Assembly: GCA_003008705.1 (NCBI GenBank)
Contig: PDUO01000068.1
Span: 127,620-191,619, forward strand
Direction: 5' to 3'
Source of the DNA: Pezicula radicicola
Lineage: Eukaryota; Ascomycota; Leotiomycetes; Helotiales; Dermateaceae
DNA: 64,000 nt
The position numbers were made by a program, and so were the translations under genes. The notes beneath the pieces were generated by a model. That model ran no database searches. It was not told the origin of the DNA and saw nothing but the letters and a program-made list of their open reading frames with translations. This document shows positions 58,531 to 64,000 of this stretch, one piece after another (position 1 is the stretch's first letter; each line of letters begins with the position of its first letter).

Positions 58531-58893
58531 CAGAATGATACAGGTCCTCGTTTCGTGGAGGCAAGGGCGGCGATAATGGAATGGTTTGGAAGACAGTATG
58601 CTTGATTGGAAATAGCGTGAAAACTGAGTGAGACCTAATAAGAGGGTAAGTGACAAGATGCTTGAGATATTCAGCGAGAAGATAGAAGTAGAGGCAAAAC
58701 ACTTGCTGAATATATAACCTGCTTGCCGGTCTTACCGTAGCATGGCATTCAATTGTGTGGCGAAGCCGCAGGGTCATCTCGTTGCCCGGAATACAAATAT
58801 GTCATAACGGAGTAAGAGTGTCTTTAGATGTTGAAATGGAGCAAACCGAGCCGAGAAGAAATAAATCCGAGACCTTCGAAGTTGTCTGATTTT

Positions 58894-59093
58894 TCTCCGA
58901 GATTTTCTCCGGAGAGTCTCGGGCCTCCCATCCAGCCTTATTGGAACCAGTGTGGTCAGGGCCGGCCTGAGATGCAGCTTGCTCATGCGGTTGCAAGTTC
59001 AATGGCATAATGGCAGGTTGGCAATGCCGACGCATGTATAACACGCAGAGTAAGAGGTATTTAAATATCTCCGTTTGTGGGGCCGGAGATATT
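58894..59093. promoter_or_regulatory. TCTCCG palindromes in the dehydrogenase/propeller divergent promoter
   Basis: TCTCCGAGA at 58894-58902, the perfect palindrome TCTCCGGAGA at 58906-58915, and AATATCTCCG at 59064-59073 followed ten bases later by its exact complement CGGAGATATT at 59084-59093 (a CCG-N10-CGG arrangement). The latter two contain the word repeated in the other cluster promoter. TTTAAATATCT of the left half overlaps a TATA-like run. Confidence 0.7.
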
Positions 59094-59327
59094 TTTTAAT
59101 CGGAACAACGCGGGTAACAGTCTCGATCTGTCAATAACCTTGCCCAGAATGGCACAGTGTGGCCAATTCTTTCAACTATTTAGACACATTTCTTTCCCTG
59201 TTTTGAGGCTCAGAAAACTTTGACTTCCGCTCTTTACTCTAAACCTTACAACGAAGATATCGCATGTCACTTTTCCAGACTGAGCCATAGTACAAAGTTG
59301 AAGCTCACCAAATCCTACTCAATTTCA

Positions 59328-60275
59328 ATGTCTTTAGCAGCATCTCCTACCAAAGGCCGCTTATACATCATCGACTTGGGTCTCAGCTCGTTCCCAAACC
59401 ACAACGGCCGTATCTTGACTTGCAACCCCGACGGATCAGGCCTTAGCGAGCTAGTAACAGGCTTGAAATACCTCCCAGATGGAATAGCCGTGGACTCAGA
59501 GAGAGGCCATGTGTACTGGACCAACATGGGGTCGTCACCGAGCGGTATCTTGGACGGCTCCATTCAACGTTGCGACCTTGATGGTAGCAACATCACGACA
59601 ATTGTCCCTCAGGGCCTGATTCACACGCCCAAGCAACTCATAATTGCCCGGTCCAAGGAAAGAGGCCCAGACCTTTACTGGTGTGATCGTGAAGGCATGC
59701 GTGTGATGCGTTGTAGTCTTGACGGATCCAATATGGAAACGCTCATCCAGACAGGAGAGGGCTCAGAAGATCGCGTGGATCAAACTCGATGGTGTGTTGG
59801 GATTGCTGTGGACACTGAAGCTGGAGCGGTGTATTGGACGCAGAAGGGTTTTTCGAAAGGCAACAAAGGACGCATATTTCGGGCTCCACTCGTCGGGTTG
59901 AAATGGGAGGCCCCTGATACACGCAGTGATATCGAACTGCTCTTTGAGGGACTTCCAGAGCCTATAGACCTCCACATCGACACTGTGACGAAGATTCTGT
60001 ACTGGACGGATAGAGGAGATCCTCCACGTGGGAACACAGTTAATTGTGCGCGTGTGGCGGGTGCTGAGGATGGGTCCTTGAAGTTAATGGAGAAGCACGT
60101 CTTGTCAAGAAAGTTACATGAAGGTATTGGACTCACGATCGATGAGCTGAATGGTTGGATGTTCTTTACAGACCTCCTTGGTAGTGTCTATTCAGCAAAT
60201 GTAGACGGGTCTAATAAAAAGGTTTTACACGCCGACCTTGGAGATTGTACTGGAATTGCCTATAGTATAGTATAG
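59328..60275 (+). CDS. YWTD-type beta-propeller protein (LDL-receptor/SMP-30-like)
   Basis: 315 aa from the ATG at 59328, the first in this frame. Blade repeats are recognisable: GHVYWTNMG, DLYWCDREGMRVMRCSLDGS, GAVYWTQKG, KILYWTDRGDPP and GWMFFTDLLGSVYSANVDGS, each with the (L/V)YWTD-like strand followed by I-x-R-x-x-L-D-G-S. No signal peptide or membrane helix, so probably cytosolic. Single-domain YWTD proteins of fungi are uncharacterised; relation to SMP-30/gluconolactonase folds suggests hydrolase or isomerase, or a binding scaffold. It shares the motif-bearing promoter with the dehydrogenase. Confidence 0.88.
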   Translation: MSLAASPTKGRLYIIDLGLSSFPNHNGRILTCNPDGSGLSELVTGLKYLPDGIAVDSERGHVYWTNMGSSPSGILDGSIQRCDLDGSNITTIVPQGLIHTPKQLIIARSKERGPDLYWCDREGMRVMRCSLDGSNMETLIQTGEGSEDRVDQTRWCVGIAVDTEAGAVYWTQKGFSKGNKGRIFRAPLVGLKWEAPDTRSDIELLFEGLPEPIDLHIDTVTKILYWTDRGDPPRGNTVNCARVAGAEDGSLKLMEKHVLSRKLHEGIGLTIDELNGWMFFTDLLGSVYSANVDGSNKKVLHADLGDCTGIAYSIV

Positions 60276-62161
60276 GATAGTCCTACAGACAGAAACTAGC
60301 CACTACGCAAGCCTAGCTTAGGGCTAAGGCGGCCCGTGTATTATATATAGTATGAAGGCCACGGTAAAAAGTCATTAGACCATGGGGGTAGTATACCGTA
60401 TTCGCTTTATACGCACGCTGTAGCCAGGCAACAACAACCTATAGAGAAATTCTATAAGGAGTATTTATATTATTTTATACTCTAAGAATAAATTAATTTA
60501 ATTTACTTTTTATTTAAAGACTTTAATAAGTTATACTTTAGTATTAGTATTTAGTTAATATATATATTTAAAGTTATATATAATTAATATTAGTATTTAT
60601 TATTATATAACTTAAATAAATTTAATTAATAAAAGAATAAAAAATTAATATATAATTAAATAATCTTATAATATAATAATAAATTTTAATTTTAATTAAA
60701 TTTTTATAAGTTAATAAAATATTATATACTTATATAATTAAAAAATCATAGGGGGATGAGTATGACAGTGAGGAGATCTCCGCAGCTCAAACTTGAAAAT
60801 AAGAGAATCTAGTCTTCATTTCAGCCCCCTAATTTATTCGATATGTCGAGTTTAAGCAAGAAAGAAACTGTCTGTCGGGACATAATCGTAGCAGACAACT
60901 CTAGGCAGTTTCTGGCCATTCCTCGAACCACGTGTGGAAAAGAGCCTTGGAAATTGTAGAGCTTGCACAAGATTTGATCGGCTCTATCGACGCGTCCCAA
61001 TGTGATATTGGCTAATATTTATGAGCTCGACGAAGTCAGATCAACCAGGCCTATCATATCAGCACTTGAGAGCGTCCAGGGATTACGATGAAAGCGCAAT
61101 ATTCTCTCATAGTTCCGTCATCGGAAGTTGGCTTATATTCGTTGAAGCTATAGTGGAGATCCTACCAAACGTGCAACTGACATAGCCTAATCGGTCGATC
61201 CTCAATTAATTCTTCGAGCAATACTTTCAAAAAAGCCTCATATAATCTTACACCCTTGAGTTAGTCTAATGCTGTATGATGAGAGATGAACACGACAGTA
61301 CTTGTAAAAAGAAGGTAACATTTCGGCTAAGACGGTTGGTGGGCATCAGCACAGCCTCTTAGCTTGGTCAAAGCAGACATAGAATACCTCTATGAACTTA
61401 GCAGCAATTTCTTTTGCGTAAAATAGGAAAAGCAAGTAGGAAGCAAAAATGTTGTTTAGCTGATCCTGACGGGGTTGTGCCGGCCTTTCAATCTATGGGG
61501 GTTGACGATTTTAGGACTTCGAAAACGTGCTTCGTACGACAATGCTACCGCTCGGTCATGTCTAATTTCAGTTAATATTGACTCTCCTCAAGATAAATCT
61601 GGCCTTACAAGGATAACTAGCTATATATACTGCCATCCATTCAAGTTCTCAGTGAGTTGAATTATCCCACTTTTACTGGTTCTTGAGTACACCCTGCTGA
61701 CATCTCTGCCCGTCAAGATGCCTGACATCTCGTACAAATCTGTCCTCTTTCAGATAGTCTCGGAAGAACATGAAGGTATAGTGATATCGAATCTGGGAGT
61801 TACTTTTTGATTAACAATGCTCAGCGTCACTGTCTTGTCACTAGAGAGCGACTTACCACCCGGATCCGAAGATACCATTCAGCACCGTTGACATTCTTTT
61901 GAGGCAGTATGCTGACGTTTTGGACCCATCTCGCAAAGATTCGGCGATGATCACTTTTGTAGAACGTGATGGAATAAGTACATTTATTTTAAACAGTGTT
62001 GTAGTATCACCTGTGCTACAATTTCTACTAGAATGCTTCAAAACACGTTTGAATTCTCGAAAGCCAGGGACGATTGCGTTGAAACTGATTCTTCCGGATA
62101 CTCATGGGTATCTTGTGCAGACTAAAATTCTTTCCCTTGATTTGTCCAATTCATATTCTCA
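60276..62161. other. Intergenic with AT-rich island and possible gene fragment
   Basis: 60470-60750 is almost pure A/T (RIP-like). One TCTCCG lies near 60777. From 61718 to 62165 exon-like pieces appear on the plus strand: MPDISYKSVLFQIVSEEHE, then, after a possible intron, ATYHPDPKIPFSTVDILLRQ and IALKLILPDTHGYLVQTKIL. The phases of available splice sites do not agree, so I call this a doubtful or broken small gene of unknown type that overlaps, tail to tail, the end of the following factor. Confidence 0.4.
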
Positions 62162-63832
62162 CTAGGAGAAACACAAATTCAACTCCCTTTTCTTCATCAC
62201 ATAATCCAGTCCCTGCGGCCCATAAGCTCTCGGATCACTATCCGCCCACAAATATTCAAGTAATTCTATCCCCCTCCTCACACTCCTCATCCTATACCTA
62301 CTCCTCTCAAATGCCCCCTTTAAGATCTTCCTCTCCTCATCTTTCTGCAAACATGACCCGATCATCATCGCGGGCCATAAAAGTATGCCTTCTAGTCGCG
62401 ATGGAGAAAGGGATAGGAGTGGAAAACAAATTTCAGTACGGATTTCGATTTCAGAGAGAAGAGACGGGCTGGTTGGGAAGGGGTGGAAGGAGGAGTGGAG
62501 ATAGATGAGTAGGGCGTTTTGGTAGATTATCGAAGCCGTTACTTTCTCGATTGTCATTTCTGTCGCCGCTGGTTTCCAGTCACGGAGCTTAGATTCGAGG
62601 GCTTTGTATTTGGCGTATATTTCGGAGGTGTGAATAGTGCTTGAGTCTTCGGATAATCGGTGGGTGACAAGAGATGAGATCATGGGAATGAATTCAAAAA
62701 CGCCATGTCCACACCCGAAAAATATTCCGTAGCTGGGATACTGACTTAATCCTTCTAAGTTGCCGAGGAAGGAATCTAATTTGATAACGGGTTGGGAAGA
62801 AAGGTTCCCGCGTGGGGTTATAGAGGCAGCGAGGGCGCGGTAAGAATACATTTCTAAGAGGAATCCCCAGAGAGAGAGATGATCGGGATTTGAGAGGAGG
62901 GAGGGGGAAGAGAGGATGTTGAGGACGAGATGTCGACTTGCCATTAGGTGATGGAGGATTGTGGAGTGCGGAGAACCCGAGATAATCTGTAGGAGGTTAG
63001 GATGAATGAGGCCATGGAATGGAATGGGGGGAGGGTGGTGAAAGAGACTTACGTCAACCATGCAAAGGAGTAAGGTGATGAGTAGTAAGTGTAGTGTTTC
63101 CCTTCCATCTCCATGAGTACTGTTGGATAGGGCTGCCTGGAGATCACGAAGTACAAGTGAATAATGCGACCAAGTGGCTGAGATCATGGCCCCATCAACC
63201 GCCTCGTCGGAACAGAGATGCGCGCCTGAAAGTGCCAATACGCAATTCATGACAAGCTCATTTGAGAATGCTAGTGGGAGGACATAATATACAAAAGGAT
63301 TCTTCGAAATGGGAGTAATGCCAAGTTGGTTGGATGTTTGAGAGAGGTATCGGTCGAAGAGGAGGCGAGAGCTGGATGTTAAGAGGGAATCTCGGGTGTA
63401 GGGGAGGCCCCATTGAAGATACCAGAGTCTGGTTGGTGTTCCTGGGAGAGAGGGTGGGAAGTGTGCGGATTCGGTTGAGGTTTGGAGAGTTGATGTTCCG
63501 TTTGGTGCTGGGATTTGGGTGGTTGGGCTATTCGTAGGTGATCTTATGGGGGTTTCGAAATCGTTGTGGTTCGAAAGACGCTTCTTTTCAGATTCCGACT
63601 TAATCTCTCGGCACCTCTAAAAATGCAATGTGATATATTGGTATCTAACCTTTTTAACACAGTCCTTATCGGCCACCTCTTCCTGTACTTTAGGGGGAGG
63701 CCACGAGCATTGAATATTCCTTTTGTCGCAATTGCGGCATATGGGAGCTGTTTCGTCACATTTCTTGCGTCTTGATCGGCATGTAAGACAACCAGACGTG
63801 GAGCGTGGAAAGCTCCGTCGAATCCGAGGCAT
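62162..63832 (-). CDS. Zn(II)2Cys6 transcription factor (Fungal_trans_2 type)
   Basis: The start at 63832 gives MPRIRRSFPRSTSG followed by the zinc cluster CLTCRSRRKKCDETAPICRN-CDKRNIQC. The first intron ends at 63617-63618; its donor is either GTACAG (63688, 72-nt intron) or GTTAGA (63649, only 33 nt), both in phase. The second intron is 62987-63052. The predicted length is 510 (or 523) aa. After a Pro/Thr-rich linker come FDRYLSQTSNQLGITPISKN, NELVMNCVLALSGAHL and long helices typical of the Fungal_trans_2 (DUF3468) activation region, ending EYLWADSDPRAYGP. It appears intact. Targets are unknown; it lies 1.9 kb from the P450 cluster and may belong to genes beyond the window. Confidence 0.85.
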
Positions 63833-64000
63833 AAATCGTCCAGAGATCGGAGATGAGAGAGAGAAAAAGGAAGAGATTCGGCATGAATAAGAGTGATGTC
63901 TCCAAATATAGAACTAGAATGTAGAGCTAGAATGGGGGGGAACTGCAGAGGAAGCATCAAATATGGAAGTTGAAGTTCGTTTAATGAAACTACCTTGGTC
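63833..64000. promoter_or_regulatory. Upstream region of the second Zn2Cys6 gene
   Basis: Leader and promoter sequence of the minus-strand factor starting at 63832. The open frame reading through it on the minus strand (to 63960) is out of frame with the zinc cluster and not supported. Confidence 0.35.

Noticed and set aside
61718..62165. Two-exon gene of unknown function
   Set aside because: No pair of GT-AG sites joins MPDISYKSVLFQ and HPDPKIPFSTVDIL in phase; kept only as a note.
1..64000. tRNA genes
   Set aside because: Candidate B-box words (for example near 11938 and 19440) were checked by eye and lie in other features or lack an A-box and foldable arms.

Overview
This is nuclear DNA of a filamentous ascomycete (Pezizomycotina). 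Genes carry short GT-AG introns (47 to 112 nt) with CTAAC or CTGAT-like branch sites. The window has Zn2Cys6 regulators, a HET-domain gene, a UstYa-type gene and one dispersed 5S rRNA gene. AT-rich islands and transition-biased decay of repeats look like repeat-induced point mutation (RIP). A class-level placement is not safe from sequence alone; Leotiomycetes or a relative would fit.

1-11.5 kb: two divergent genes of the galactosaminogalactan (GAG) exopolysaccharide pathway. One is an Sph3-like (GH135, spherulin-4 family) membrane-anchored hydrolase. The other is the giant multidomain Gtb3-like glycosyltransferase (nine exons, 2883 aa by my splice model). Other GAG genes (uge3, ega3, agd3) are not seen here and may lie left of position 1.

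11.5-50.9 kb: an accessory, repeat-rich zone. Intact genes are a HET protein (14956), a UstYa/DUF3328 protein (21162), an MBL-fold hydrolase (29774), a cupin (31826), a GMC oxidoreductase (35677) and two single-pass Ser/Thr-rich membrane proteins (42523, 46886). Among them lie relics: an ABCC-type ABC transporter, a Zn2Cys6 factor, a Tc1/mariner transposase inside a broken gene, a Baeyer-Villiger monooxygenase, a carboxylesterase and an ankyrin-repeat protein. There are also several inverted-repeat (MITE or fold-back) elements. One family occurs four times, another has a clean 8-bp target duplication, and two sites show nesting.

51.0-60.3 kb: a compact, apparently intact five-gene cluster. 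It holds a Zn2Cys6 factor, a cytochrome b5/b5-reductase fusion, a P450 without a membrane anchor but with an unusual N-terminal extension, a 3-hydroxyacyl-CoA dehydrogenase-like protein and a YWTD-type beta-propeller. The four enzyme-like genes form two divergent pairs. Both intergenic promoters carry the same TCTCCG-type motif, including a shared AATATCTCCG and a perfect CCG-N10-CGG inverted repeat, which suggests one regulon under the neighbouring factor. A second Zn2Cys6 factor (62162-63832) closes the window. The best candidate for an undescribed system is this P450/b5-reductase cluster with its shared operator.
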